64,000 nt of DNA from Hyposmocoma kahamanoa (Eukaryota > Arthropoda > Insecta > Lepidoptera > Cosmopterigidae). The notes beneath the pieces are model-generated. The model saw only the letters and a list, made by a program, of their open reading frames with translations, was not told where the DNA came from and did no database searches. The stretch lies in contig NW_020653852.1 of the NCBI RefSeq assembly GCF_003589595.1, positions 5,498,255-5,562,254 on the forward strand. The letters are read 5' to 3'. The position numbers and the translations under genes are program-made. Below, piece by piece: positions 21,618 to 33,195 of this stretch; the stretch's first letter is position 1; each line of letters opens with the position of its first letter.

Positions 21618-22160
21618 GTTATTATTATGTAATTTAGTTTTAAGCTGTTGGTATTCCTATTAAATAAATAAAAGAACACTGATGGTAAACGCCTTTAAAG
21701 GAATTCATAACACAATCTAAAGTTCATATAATTACATAGACAAAAATATTTACTTTACGCCCTCGAAACTTGTTACGCACACATAAAATAGTGTGCTGTT
21801 CGCTGTCCTTTTTTAAAATATTCATGAATATTGAAAATTTCGAATTTGAACATCAAGCCATAAAATATTTTGTTTTTTTTATGTAAGTAATTAAGATTGT
21901 TCTATATTGTTGTTTGTAAATGCTATTAATCATTTTACGTTAAAGTAAAAAATAGTAATTTTTTTGTACAGAAATTAAACGTGACGATGAGACTTAAACA
22001 AATTAATTTGTATTTTTGCCGTTCTTAAAATTAGAACTCAAATGGCAAAACTCTTAATTCCTATCGGTTTATTTGTAGGTAGTTCCATTCCTTGATTACT
22101 TATTGTTAACGCATGCTTATAAGACTTGAAACCCTGTATAACTCCACACAAAACCAAACC

Positions 22161-22255
22161 TAGCAGTAGCAAAATAGTAGTAGAGCTCCTTGTGCAAAAG
22201 TTCGTCCAGGGCAGAACTACCACCTTACCTATTTCTGCCGCCTCTGTGAGCATTA
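22161..22255 (-). repeat. Family A repeat fragment
   Basis: Only the 3' terminal segment: 'gtagagctccttgtgcaaaa', 'gttcgtccagggcagaacta' and 'tatttctgccgcc'. Confidence 0.75.
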
Positions 22256-22914
22256 CAACACAATTTGACAGTTAAATAAACTTTACTTCGTTTTTTTTAA
22301 ATTAAAAAAATGTAAACAAAAATGCTGTGATTGTAAACCTTTTTCTTTAGACAATAATTACTGTAAAAGAAAATATCATGGAAATTGATGACAAATGACA
22401 CGATATTATTATTTTATAAAAAGATCCGTTTAGGGTTTGGGACCTCTGTTTCTTTAAGTTTTATATAGAACAAGTCTTTGAAATAGATTAAGTATATAAA
22501 GTTACAAATATTCTATTTAATCTTTAATGAATATTACGAGTAAAAAAATGTAATAATTACATAAAGGTACTGAATGTGTTTGAGAATGAAATGGGCGTCT
22601 AATAAAAGACCCAAAATTTCCTTCTGTCTAATGCTAAAAAAAAACAAAGTTTAAACAGCAACCATGACCTTCTGGTTCTATTCTCTATCTATATCTGTTT
22701 GTATTTTTTTTTGTCGGGTAGAGGCGCAGCGATCGTTTCATACAAAGGGCGTCTGTTGCGCGAAGCTAAACTACGACCAATAAATATACCAATTAACATT
22801 ATTTTGTAGATTGCCTTCAAAATAAATTACTTAATAAAGTATCAATTAAGGTGATGCTCTGTAGTGCTTAACGTACCTTAAAGAGTTAAGGTTTTAAAGG
22901 GTAAGAGTAGAGGT

Positions 22915-23470
22915 GGGCGTTTGAACGAAAAGCACTTAAAAAAGTCTGCTTTTTAAAATAAGCGCATAACCACGCTTTTCATTTTAAGCGTAAGCGTTGT
23001 TTTTAAACATAAAGTCTTTGCGCTTAAACGTTTTTCTAGACGATTTTTTAAGTGTCAAACCAAAAAGTGTTTTAAGTGAAAAGCGCTTTTACAAGCATGC
23101 TTTTTAAACGTACGTTTTACCGTTAAAAAAATAAGCAGCATTTTCCATTTCAACGATTAACAACTACAAAAGTTAAACAACTTATGTTTTTGAACGCTTT
23201 TAAACGCCAATGAACAAAATGTTAATATAATAATATTATGTCATAATAAAAATATAACTCGATTTTTCCAAAAAGACTTATATTAATACCTTTAGTGGTC
23301 TACTCTTGCATTTCGCTATCAACACAACGTTGCAAGCTTTTTTTAACATAAAAGTCTATGCGCTTAAACGTTTTACGATTTTGTTATCTTCTAAATAAAA
23401 AGCGTTTAAAAAGCACGCTTTTTTAAAAAAGCATAACGTTTAAACGTTTAAAAAATAAGCAATTTTTCCC
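22915..23470. repeat. Element of interleaved 'aagcg...cgctt' and 'aaacgttt' motifs
   Basis: Dense short inverted and direct repeats. A segment with 'gcgcttaaacgtttt' occurs at about 23017 and again at 23357, each followed by 'aaaagcg' motifs. The outer ends may be inverse ('aggtgggcgtttgaacg' on the left, 'caatttttcccatcttt' on the right), suggesting a MITE. Confidence 0.45.
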
Positions 23471-23476
23471 ATCTTT

Positions 23477-23566
23477 AGGCAAGAGTGCTGCTGAAATTAC
23501 AGTCACATGGAACTTGTCAAGTTATGGTGAGATGGACGCAGTACCAGTGCCTCTCAGATCTTTGCT
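23477..23566 (-). repeat. Family A repeat fragment
   Basis: 'gtgctgctgaaattacag', 'cacatggaacttgtcaa' and 'gcctctcagatctttg'. Confidence 0.65.
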
Positions 23567-23810
23567 AGATCATTTTATTCTGTACTAGACCAATAGTGAC
23601 GCCGAACGAACGAAAGGGAGTGATTTGATTGATTAACTACTACTACGAAATAACTTTCTTTCGTTCATATTCGTCGTTTTATCACAGTGCACCAGTGGGA
23701 AGGCTTCTTTGTTTAAGAGCTTTGTAAAAACCACTACTAAACCCACAGACCACATCTAAACCTCTTTATCTGACACGTTCTTGTACGTATATATACAACA
23801 CCACGTTTAG
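23565..23810. repeat. Dispersed repeat shared with 32787-32960
   Basis: 'atagtgacgccgaacga', then 'aaaccactactaaac' and 'tacaacaccac' occur in the same order in both places. No coding sequence seen. Confidence 0.5.
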
Positions 23811-23920
23811 TAGCAGGAGATCTCCTTTTGAAAGGATAAGTGCACATGAGACTTGTCAACTTAGGTCTCAGGGTGACGGGCGCGGTGGCAGCGCCTCCTC
23901 AGATCTTTACGATTTAAACA
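23809..23920 (-). repeat. Family A repeat fragment
   Basis: 'acttgtcaacttaggtctca', 'gggtgacgggcgcggtgg' and 'cagatctttacgatttaaa'. Confidence 0.65.
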
Positions 23921-24578
23921 TGAATATCGCGGCAACGGCAAACATGAAAAAAAACTATTGGAAAATCATTATTTCAATTCTCGCATATGTATGAAAAGGG
24001 AACATCAGCCGTGACGACCGACAATAGAACAAAGTTTATAATTATCACATCAAATTTGCAGTAGTATATAGAAGCCGCCTCGTTTGGTTTGGTAGTTTTT
24101 TCGATCAAAAAGTCACGGCCGGTCGAGCTCGTTTTTGTATACAATTTTGGCGCCATAATATTATATAATTAGATGTTACAACTTGATCGATGGTCTGATC
24201 ATGCGCAATTAATTTAGCATAAAATTAAGTAGCCGGTAGTTATTAAAATATCATACTAATACAAAGTAGTTCCTAGCAACTAATGTACCTTTTTTTTGCT
24301 ACCACATTAAAATGGCAAGTGTTGCGAAATAATTTTATTTGTTTCGACTACCACATACAACCTTTTAGTTTGGACAACTTTTGTTTAAAAAATCTTAATT
24401 ACTAATCAATAGCTGCTTGCCAACTCTAAGTTACAGTATTAATAATATAATCCTAAGAAACTATTATAAACCCTGATAAGAAAAACGAAGATATTATATT
24501 CAAACGCAGAACTCTTAAAAAGATCCAGCGAGGAAAGTCCTCACCCATTATATCATAAAAAGTTTTGCCATTACGTAC

Positions 24579-24831
24579 CATTCTTTTCCAGTACGTCTAG
24601 AGCGCTTTGGGCAACAATCGGCGAGGAATTTACACTGACTGGCAATCCTTTAACCACAATGAAAAGCATTATAGTGTATGCCATCGATACGATAAGAAGA
24701 AAAGAAGACAAGAATGTTAGCTCACAAATATGAAAGAAAGCCACAAGCCAAAGGACCATACTCAACAGGGAGAGGACAAAATATACGTGCGAAATACGTG
24801 CACTCCTTATCATAACTAACGTAATCGACAT
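24579..24831 (-). CDS. Possible first exon of a small multi-pass membrane protein
   Basis: Minus strand ATG (context taaaaATG) opens 84 codons plus one base, ending at donor GTACGT. At least two, perhaps three, hydrophobic segments are readable: YFVLSLLSMVLWLVAFFHI (about residues 17-36), LSSFLLIVSMAYTIMLFIVV (about 42-61) and a Ser-rich linker. No family recognised. No following exon was found on the minus strand before the NDUFS5 B gene. It sits in a repeat-poor patch (24.17-24.99 kb). A chance hydrophobic frame is possible. Confidence 0.4.
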
Positions 24832-24999
24832 TTTTACCGAAACAGAGTTTTTAACACATCTGGGATCAGCGAAACTAGATCTATAACCCCCCCTCTGATT
24901 GGTTTTTTAATATCTTATTTAGCTTTTTGACGACTGTTAAGCAAAATCAGCGTAATAACATTTTTTTAGGTAGCAGTAAAAGTGCAAAAAAGCGACAGT

Positions 25000-25218
25000 G
25001 AAGGTAAGCGACACGCTTGTCCATAGCAATTGCAGCGCCATTCAGCTTTAAATCACCCTGAGACATAAGTTGACAAGTCCCAAGTGCCTGTAATTTCACC
25101 AGCACCCTTACCCTTCAAGACCGAAACGCGGTAATGCTAACTGCTTGGCGGGAGAAATAGGTAAGGTAGCAGTACTACCCTAGATGAGCTCTTTCACAAG
25201 AAGCTCTACTGTTACTAA
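25000..25218 (+). repeat. Family A repeat
   Basis: 'aaggtaagcgacacgcttgt' to 'gctctactgttacta'. The segment between 'cattcagctttaaatc' and 'accctgagaca' is deleted. Confidence 0.8.
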
Positions 25219-25229
25219 ACCGAAATAAC

Positions 25230-25350
25230 TGTCGAGTTCTTAGGTTTTCGCGGTTGTTACACATAGGAAATGAAACTATTTTTCCTGATTTTAAATCGCG
25301 TATATTTATTTTTTCAAACAAACCGACGTTTCGGGCCCTTTACAGCTCGA
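25230..25350. mobile_element. Foldback family G element, half copy
   Basis: 'tcgagttcttaggttttcgc' through 'gtttcgggccctttacag', then broken off. Confidence 0.7.
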
Positions 25351-25769
25351 CTGACTCGAAATATTTGTGTTACGTAATAGTTACCGAAATGCAAGTGCGT
25401 TAGTTATAACAAGGAGGACACCGCAAATGTTCGCCAGCTCTGTTGTTAATCGTCCCTATTACAATAACTTTAGCCTTTTACACCCGGGTTAAAGACGTAC
25501 TTCATGAACCTGAACCACAATATCCTCCCTTCCCAATTTCTCCCGGCTCGGGAATCGAACAATGCAACTTCGATAATTTTAATTTTAACGCTTGCGATAG
25601 GAACGTCCAAGGTCCAAGGTGGCTTGTTATGCTCTTGGCTGTACCTCGTTTCAGGACTGCAAATAGTGTATTATGTGTGGAGGTTGGGAGGAAGAAGATT
25701 GAAAATTAATAATTTAAAAATGAAATCAGATTTTTGTTGGATTGCGAGTGGCGTCTCTATCCTATAGGG

Positions 25770-25957
25770 TCCTGGCAGAATACCAGCGTCGCGGGCAGCC
25801 GCGTCATTTATGCTGAGCCAGCGCCTTTTTCACTGCCATGACTTCCAAGTGTAATATTAGTAGATAAGAATATCATTATTGTTATATATAAGTTAATGCC
25901 TATATCATGTATCTGATGTCATGGTGGTGAATAAAGCTTTTATCTATCTATCTATAG
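25770..25957 (+). mobile_element. LINE 3'UTR-like tail
   Basis: 'gtcctggcagaataccagcg' and 'gtggtgaataaagctttt' end in a (TATC)n tract (25945-25957). This is a typical CR1-like 3' end. No coding part attached. Confidence 0.5.
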
Positions 25958-26529
25958 TGTAGTGAAGGTAAGTGCGCAGCAGGCTGCCAGGACATTTACT
26001 AGTTTTCTAGGATTATTTTCTTTCCTTCGTATCTGATTTCAAACTTGGTATCGTAGACTGCTCTATCTTTTTTTGTTTCCCTTTCCTTGTAGCAAGTTGT
26101 ATACCCGCTGTATCTTGCATACCGATTTTCATGGTGTCGCCATTTCTGAGATTCGGAGTTCCAACCCCGGCCGGGTCAATGTAGAAAGTAACTTTTTTAT
26201 ATTGTCTCAGGTCTGGGTGTTTGGGGTACCGTCGTTGTTTCCAATTTCCATAACACAAATGCTTTAGTTACTTACTTTGGGATCGGAGCAACATATGTGA
26301 TGTTGTCTAATATTTATTTATTTAAATTAATGTAAACTACTGTCCCTACTCTTCCGCGAACGTATAAGATTATATTGTTACCGAGACTATGTGCTTGCCC
26401 CAGTCTATTAAAAAGATACGACATTCTATTCCCTCAGCTTTAAATCATACTCTTGGAATAATAATGTCACATGTGATCATGTATCAAAAGTACTTTTGTC
26501 ATATGAATGCACAGACCACATAAATACTT

Positions 26530-27030
26530 ATCGAGTTCTTAGGTTTTCGCGATTGTTACACATAGGAAATGAAACTATTTTTCCGGATTTAAATCGCGTA
26601 TATTTGTTTTTTCAAACAAACCGACGTTTCGGGCCCTTTACAGGTCCCATGGTCGCGGTTGACTGAGGTGGTACAGTCTTCAACCAGTTATGTCTAATAT
26701 TAATGCAAACCACCCTATTTTTTCACTATAGTTACAATAGTTATTAATTTATTTAAATAATGAATAACTATTGTAACTATAGTGAAAAAAATAGGGTGGT
26801 TTGCATTAATATTAGACATAGCTTAGCATTTATTTAAATAATTAATAACTATTGTAACTATAGTGAAAAAATAGGGTGGTTTGCATTAATATTAGACATA
26901 ACTGGTTGAAGACTATACCACCTCAGTCAACCGTGACCATGGGACTTGTAAAGGGCCCGAAACGTCGGTTTGTTTGAAAAAACAAATATACGCGATTTAA
27001 ATCCGGTAAAATAATTTCATTTCCTACACA
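26530..27030. mobile_element. Full-length foldback family G element
   Basis: 501 bases between 9-bp direct repeats TAAATACTT (26521-26529 and 27031-27039). The left arm 'gttcttaggttttcgcgatt ... gtttcgggccctttacagg ... aaccaccctattttttcac' is mirrored in the right arm. In the centre, 'atagggtggtttgcattaat' followed by 'attagaca' occurs twice, an internal tandem duplication. No coding sequence. Confidence 0.85.
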
Positions 27031-27239
27031 TAAATACTTTCTTCCATGTATGAATGCAAGACAATTAGCCTGATGTATCTCACTGATGGGTAAAGCCCGA
27101 TCCTGAACTAACTGGACTCAATCTTTAACGTAGGCGGCCAGTTCATCACACCATCGCTTATGGCGTATCGCTTTTCTATCCGTTATAATAATATTATTAG
27201 AATAATACGAACTGCATGAAACAAATAAAAGGTCCTATT

Positions 27240-27510
27240 CCTACATCGAGTATATAACCAGAAATAGAGACGAAATGTCTTTTACTTTGTTTGAAAATTA
27301 TTCTGCCAAACCATTACGGTAACACCTGTGCTTCGATTGGCCAGCCCGAATTCGAAACAATTGACGGGTCGTCAATTGTTTCACTCCAAATCGACCAGTT
27401 TAACTTGAGTTTTGCCATTATGGAGGAAAATTGAAAAGTTACATATTTAATATTGAATTACCGACGAAATGTGATTCCGTTTGTATTGTAATTAGATGTT
27501 TGCCAGTTTT
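27240..27510. mobile_element. TIR-element copy related to 948-1491
   Basis: 'atcgagtatataaccagaa', 'gaaacaattgacggg', 'aaatcgaccagtttaacttg' and 'gattccgtttgtattgtaat' match the inverse of 1160-1490. Only one end is present. Confidence 0.6.
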
Positions 27511-27549
27511 TCCTATTATAGTTGACAGCGCAGGGTCGCGTACGACAAG

Positions 27550-27720
27550 GTTGTTTAATTTGACAGAAAGTCTGACAATAACCTAATTAGGATTTTCACA
27601 CAATTAAAAACATATTCATGTATGTTTAATATCAAATCCTTATTGACCGTTAATTACATGTCAACCCCGTAGATTTTCAATATTTTTTAAATAATTCAAA
27701 ACTAATGTGGTTTTAGTACG
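27550..27720. repeat. Dispersed repeat shared with 54000-54230
   Basis: 'tgtttaatttgacagaaagt', 'gattttcacacaat' and 'gtagattttcaatatttttt' occur in the same order in both places. Confidence 0.6.
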
Positions 27721-27734
27721 CAATCTTTTTTCTT

Positions 27735-28029
27735 CAAGGGACGAGACGAACAAGTCGTTCGCCTGAAGATAATTGACACGCCTGTCCATAACAGTTGCAG
27801 TGCTATTCGGAGCTTTAAATCGCAAAAATCTGAGGCACACTGCTACTGCGCCCGTCACCCTGACTGGCACTTAAGTTGACAAGTCCCATGTGCCTGTAAT
27901 TTCACCAGAATCCTTACCCTTCAAAACCGGGACACAGTAATGCTCACATCACTGGTTGGCGGCAGAAATAGGTAAAGTGGCAGTACTTCCCTGGGCGAAC
28001 TCTTTCTCAAGGAGCTCTACTGCTACTAA
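27735..28029 (+). repeat. Family A repeat, near full length
   Basis: 'gggacgagacgaacaagtcg' to 'aggagctctactgctacta'. Confidence 0.85.
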
Positions 28030-28270
28030 AAATCGTAATAATCATCCCTTAACCCGGTACAAAAATATTACTAAGTACGTCAAACAAATTATGTAAAAAA
28101 AAATGTTATCGACCAATTTCGTTCATAGAATCTTTAAACCCCTGTCCTGAAAATTTGTCATTTTGCAAATATGGCCTTATTACTACCTACCTTATTACAC
28201 CAAGAGTGCTCAATGGTCTATTACATACATATACCTTTTCATAGGAGCCAAAATAATATAATTTAAATAT

Positions 28271-28489
28271 AAGAGTGGCTACACACGGCGACGTTTAGCA
28301 GCGATGCGAACGCGCGACTGCATCGACACAAACACGGGATTGCATCGCTGCAAATGCCTATAAATCCCAAGTTTAGCGGATGCAATCGCGCGTTAGTATC
28401 GATGTAGTCGCACGCTTGCATCGCTGTTTAAACGATTAGCGACTCGCGTTTGCATCGCCGCTAAAAATCGCCGTGTGTAACCGCTCTTA
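28271..28489. mobile_element. MITE with about 23-bp TIRs
   Basis: Ends 'aagagtggctacacacggcg' and 'cgccgtgtgtaaccgctctt' are inverse. The interior is rich in 'gcatcg' / 'cgatgc' words. A TAA occurs just inside each boundary, compatible with a PIF/Harbinger target site but ambiguous. Confidence 0.8.
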
Positions 28490-30690
28490 ATGGTATTCCT
28501 TATTGTCATTTTCTGTAGAAGGAGAACCAGGACTATAATGTCTTCGTGCTCCTACCAATAGGACTATTTATTAGGACCCTGGATTGTTGTATGCGAAGGA
28601 TTTGTCGTAATTAAAACTACACACTACTAAACTTAATAGTTACATAAACGGGAATAGAATAAAACGGGCCCTATCTCAACCGGGAACTACATAAGTGTAT
28701 GTGCAAACTCTGATCGCAGAACAAAAATCGATGAGACGAAAAGAAATCGTATTTACACGATTGCGTGGGGCAGTTGTTTGCCAATCCAGTATTTATGAGG
28801 GGCCAGAGGAGGCAGGCAAAACGGAAACGGAATATGTGTCTGCTCTGCCTACATAATAAATTAAAAATAGCTCACTTTGACAAACATCGTTTTCGGTCAC
28901 GTATTATTTCGATTCGATAGGCCAGAGGAAATAGACTATTGTATGAACAATGTAGAAATATGCAATATATTCTAGAACTATGTTGCCGATATTGGAGCAC
29001 TTACGATTGTCGATTCTTAATTTAAATTTACTAAATAATTTTGCGCTTCCTATTTTTTCCTATATCTATGGTCCTATTCAACGATGGTTTTTGGACGTTC
29101 TCTGGACATGAATTATAAACCAGCTCCAACCCTATACTGGAAATCATTTCTAGTAGAGTGAACTCTACCTACATTCATGCGCCATCTTTTTTCGCCTGTG
29201 TGATTCTGCTCCTTTGATATGTTTTCTTTTTTATATTTAACGTGGGCTAATTGCAATACGTTTTGTCTGAGCCAACAAGTAGAATCGCGAAAATTTTGCA
29301 TACATGTTATTATTTTAATTCATCGGTTTGTTGATGTATTTTTTTTCTAATGGGGCTGACATGTTCAATAATGATCAAAACCCGTAAATATATAGAGTAA
29401 AAAATTTAATGCTGGACTTTTGTGTCTGAAAAATGAATTATTATTATTCAGTCAGGATAACACCTGGATAGTGAGTGCGCTTTTCAGTGATAATTACGAA
29501 TATTAGGAAATTACATTTGCTTAGGAGTAATCCAATGAATAGGTATCTAAATCATATTTATATAAATGTGGCTGATGATTTCAATTGCGAGGCAAGTGAA
29601 CAGCAAAAAAGTGTTTGTTTCGCTATTTAATATCCTTGTACAAAGCATTTAATTGATTATAAGTATTATAAGTCACACTCGGACAATGACCCCGTCCCAA
29701 TGATGAAATAACGCCGAAGGTTGTATCACTCGCCCAGCGTTGCCCTCTAATTATGAGAAAAAAAAAATATAAAAAAATATACGGAACTGTTTGACAAAGG
29801 GCTTCGACCTCAATTTTTTGGGCCATTTACATAAAACTACCTCTATTTTTTCGAGCAGGTAAAGGACGATCAACTTCGGAGTTCATACGAAAGTATAAAC
29901 CTTTATGGGGTCTACAAACTTTAATTTAAAACTTTTTTATTTCGTAAAGAGGTCTTCTACCCTGATCAGTTTCTGGTTTGAACTTTAACGCAGGTAATTC
30001 TACCTTTTGGGGAAGCCGTGGCCGTTTAGTAAACATTCCAACTTCTTAGCATACTTGTACAGTCAGCAAGTGTATATAAGTCTCTAAAAGCGATAGTAGA
30101 CAAAGGATCTGAACAAAATTGCTTATCTAAAACACAGCAAAACAGTATACTTAGGTCTAATATCAAACACTATTTAGCATTGGTATTTTGACTTTGTAAT
30201 ATACTCAATTTAAAAAAAAAGAAATCTGGTATTTTATGTGGGCGTCGAATTTGAAGTGCCCGCTAAATATGTATCAATGGATTTCTAAGCGACGAATTAC
30301 TTACAAAAAAGCTGTAATTATTACTAAGTTAACAATTACTAAGTTATAAAATATGTAATAAATATAACTTAAAAAAACTTCAAAAGTTTGAGGATTACAT
30401 CTATTAGCCAAGTTCTGTTGAAATCAGTAACGGATCCATCCCCTAATTTGTCATCCTTAGAGAGGCGGAATATTTTCTTCAAATTTAAATAGGACCACTA
30501 CTTTTTTGTAGGAGCTGTCCAACAAAAAAAGAATTATTTAAATCGGTTCACAAATGTCGTCACAGTAATTACGTAATATAAAAAATACAGTCGAATTAAG
30601 AACTTCCTCTTTTTATTAAGTCTGTTAAAAATATGTAATAAATTCAAAAGAGAAACGAGTGTAACTGCACCTATTGCCAGAATTCTTGTA
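28490..30690. other. Intergenic, no recognised genes
   Basis: Short open frames (for example 29113-29301 and 29623-29826, minus) lack splice signals, domains or codon bias. AT-rich runs only. Confidence 0.4.
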
Positions 30691-30734
30691 CACTGTCATT
30701 TTCTTTGTGTCGAAATCGCCTTGATTTAAATTTT

Positions 30735-30895
30735 TTTGACGATCTCGGAGGCTCAACGGTTTGCACTCTGGGTTCGAATTCCTGTAGGACTAATTTGGAA
30801 AATGAAAAATTGGTTCTGGTTTGAGTGTTCTGGTTAGTGCCTCAAAGTGACTTCCATTGTTCTGGCACTCATAGTACAAGGGATTCCCTAGTTTG
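30735..30895 (+). mobile_element. SINE type D
   Basis: 'gacgatctcggaggctcaac', B-box-like 'gggttcgaattcctg' and 'ttggttctggtttgagtg' match the copy at 3011. Confidence 0.6.
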
Positions 30896-30934
30896 ACACG
30901 GTTGTCAAACAAGGGAATCCTAAGCCAAACTAAG

Positions 30935-31205
30935 CCTTGTGAAAGAGTTCGTCCAAGGAAGTACTGCCACCTTACCTATTTCTGCTGCCAAGCAGTAATG
31001 TGAGCATTTCTGCGTTCCAGTCTTGAAGGGTAAGGGTGCTGGTGAAATTACAGGCACATGGGACTTTTCGAGTTGTGTCATTGTGATGGACGCAGAGGCG
31101 GTGCTCCTAAGATCTTTACGATTTAGAGCTCTGAGTGGCACTGCAACTGTTATGGACTGGCGTGTCGCTTGCCATCAGGCGCACAACTTGTTCGTCCCAT
31201 CCCAG
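30935..31205 (-). repeat. Family A repeat
   Basis: 'gaaagagttcgtccaagg' to 'acttgttcgtcccatccca'. Confidence 0.85.
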
Positions 31206-31364
31206 TGGTTATTCGGCACAAAAAAGAACAGAACGTACCTAACTAAACGCATCGCTGTGTCATTACAGTGTTTACCGTTGTACCTATAATGCCTTTGTTA
31301 GAAATCAACTGTGTTATTTAAATTTGACCTTATCTAATGGTAATACTGCCATACCCCACGCCAA

Positions 31365-31588
31365 TTAACTGCCTCCGTGGCCGAACGGTTACCATGCTGG
31401 ACTGCCACGCAGAGGTCCCAGGTTCGATTCCCGGGCCGGGAGAAATGTTTGTATGGCGTACATTTATTTCTCTCGTGAGTTTGGGTGTAATTTGTGGTTG
31501 TCTATGTGTGTGTCCATGGCACCCGCGACACAGGGTTTCCCTAGTGCGGGGCTATGTTGAGTGTGTGCGTTACTTATGAAAAAAAAAA
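31365..31588 (+). mobile_element. SINE type B, full length
   Basis: tRNA-like head (A box 'gtggccgaacggtt', B box 'aggttcgattcccgg'), unique body ending 'gtgcggggctatgttgagtg', then an A-rich tail. A second copy in the same orientation begins about 300 bases on. Confidence 0.85.
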
Positions 31589-31666
31589 AATTCCCTGGTG
31601 TCAAACTAATCTGAGTTCCAAAAAATTTTATTTGTTTACTTCATATGGCAACTTAATCACTCAACT

Positions 31667-31884
31667 TAACTGCCTCCGTGGCCAAACGGTTGCCATGCCG
31701 GACTGCCGCGCAGAGGTCTCAGGTGCGATTCCCGGGCCGGGAGAAATATTTGTATGGTCTACATTTATTTTTCTCGTGAGTTTGGATGTAATTTGTGGTT
31801 GTCTATGTGTGTGTCCATGGCACCCGCGACCCAGGGTATCCGTAGGGCGGGGCTATGTTGAGTGTGTGCGTTATTATTATTATT
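31667..31884 (+). mobile_element. SINE type B, full length
   Basis: As the copy at 31365, with 'gtggccaaacggtt' in the head and a (TTA)n tail. Confidence 0.85.
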
Positions 31885-31894
31885 CTACCCTAGA

Positions 31895-32005
31895 TTGGAT
31901 ATCAATGTTGTCAGCATCGAGTTTAAGGACATGGACGAAATTTTGGAGGTATGTACGGATATCCCTATCCGTGCTAACGACATGCTGTCGTATCTGTGGA
32001 TTTAA
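31895..32005 (+). other. Short unexplained coding-like stretch
   Basis: Reads LDINVVSIEFKDMDEILEVC then TDIPIRANDMLSYLWI-stop, immediately after the SINE tail. The residue mix is unlike random AT-rich DNA. It could be a retroelement or host exon relic; a donor-like GTATGT lies within. Not recognised. Confidence 0.25.
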
Positions 32006-33070
32006 TTTTTTTAAATTCATTTATTTCACAAAAGAAACCAATTTTTTATTGAAAAAAATTATCAACAAGTGAATCTATACAATAACACTACCACAATAAA
32101 CGTTTGCATTTTTTTCAGTAAAATAAATCGAAAAACAACCATTGTTATTTGGCGCGTAACTAAAAAAACTAATTGAAGTTGGCACCACTTAGATTTAATT
32201 TTTTTATCACGAAAGCCTTTTTAGAATTTTTTTTCTAACGTACCTACCGATAAAGTAGAAAAATTTTTCGTCGTTCGGGACAAACTAAAGCGTCTAATTA
32301 CTGCCAGATCTTAGATTTTTTTTTAATGATTTAATTTTCTGGTATTTTTTTGATATAAGATCATTGTGTCCAATCAACCGCTAAATAAAGGATAGTGTAT
32401 AATTTGTTCAAGATTTATGACATTTACCAGAATCATAGCAAAAACAGAGGACCATTAATATACCACATACCAAAGACAAGCGTTGAGAATACGTAGTTGT
32501 TCGAAGCCCAAAATAGAATGAAATATGTATTAAACCCTTCTGGAACACCCCACATAACCGGCGCGTTTGACTCATAAAAAATTGGACCAAGAATCGGAAT
32601 TCATTTCAACGACCATATAATTAAATGTATAAGTTTTTGTATTATTTGTGGCTCGCAAAGGCATCAACCTACCTTGTCTGTCTTAAAGGGCTGCAGGGTC
32701 ATTCACCTATCAGGCGAGGTTGAATTCTTTTACTCGCTGTTGCTGTGCGGAAAAAGTTGCACTCACAGAGAGGCATTTAACTTATTCTTTACTAGATCAT
32801 AGTGACGCCGAACGAAAGAAAAGAAGAGATTTCTATGATTTGCGTACCCTATACTTTTGTTGATGTAAACCAGTGAAAAGTCTTATTTGTTTCAGAGCTT
32901 CGTAAGAATCACTACTAAACCTCTTTCACGTGACACCATTTTGTGCGTATTACGACACCACATTCATACATAACTAAGTACATAAATATTACTATAAACT
33001 AAATTTACTAACAAATTATTTAGTTATAGTAACTACGAAAATAAATGCGCCTGTCATTGATCGAAAATGA
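32006..33070. other. Intergenic; one dispersed repeat
   Basis: 32787-32960 repeats 23565-23810 ('atagtgacgccgaacga ... actactaaacctcttt'). No gene seen. Confidence 0.4.
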
Positions 33071-33195
33071 AGTTTCTCGAGTTCTTGGGTTTTCGCGATG
33101 GCAAAATATTACGAATGAGACTTTTTGCCGAATCTATAACCGCATTTGTTTTTTTTTTTCAAAGAAACCAATGTTTCTGGCTTTTGACAGGTTAG
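33071..33195. mobile_element. Foldback family G, degraded half copy
   Basis: 'ctcgagttcttgggttttcg' and 'caatgtttctggcttttgaca' are mutated family landmarks. Confidence 0.45.

Noticed and set aside
23974..24156. 60-codon minus-strand frame starting MAPKLYTKTSS
   Set aside because: The N-terminus looks plausible, but there is no splice donor in frame, no recognised domain and no upstream promoter signal. A chance frame is the simpler reading.
31337..32072. Two frames of 80 and 172 codons with repeated FVWRTFI/LVSLGVICGCL blocks
   Set aside because: They are translations of two type B SINE copies, and the duplication of the block reflects the repeat.
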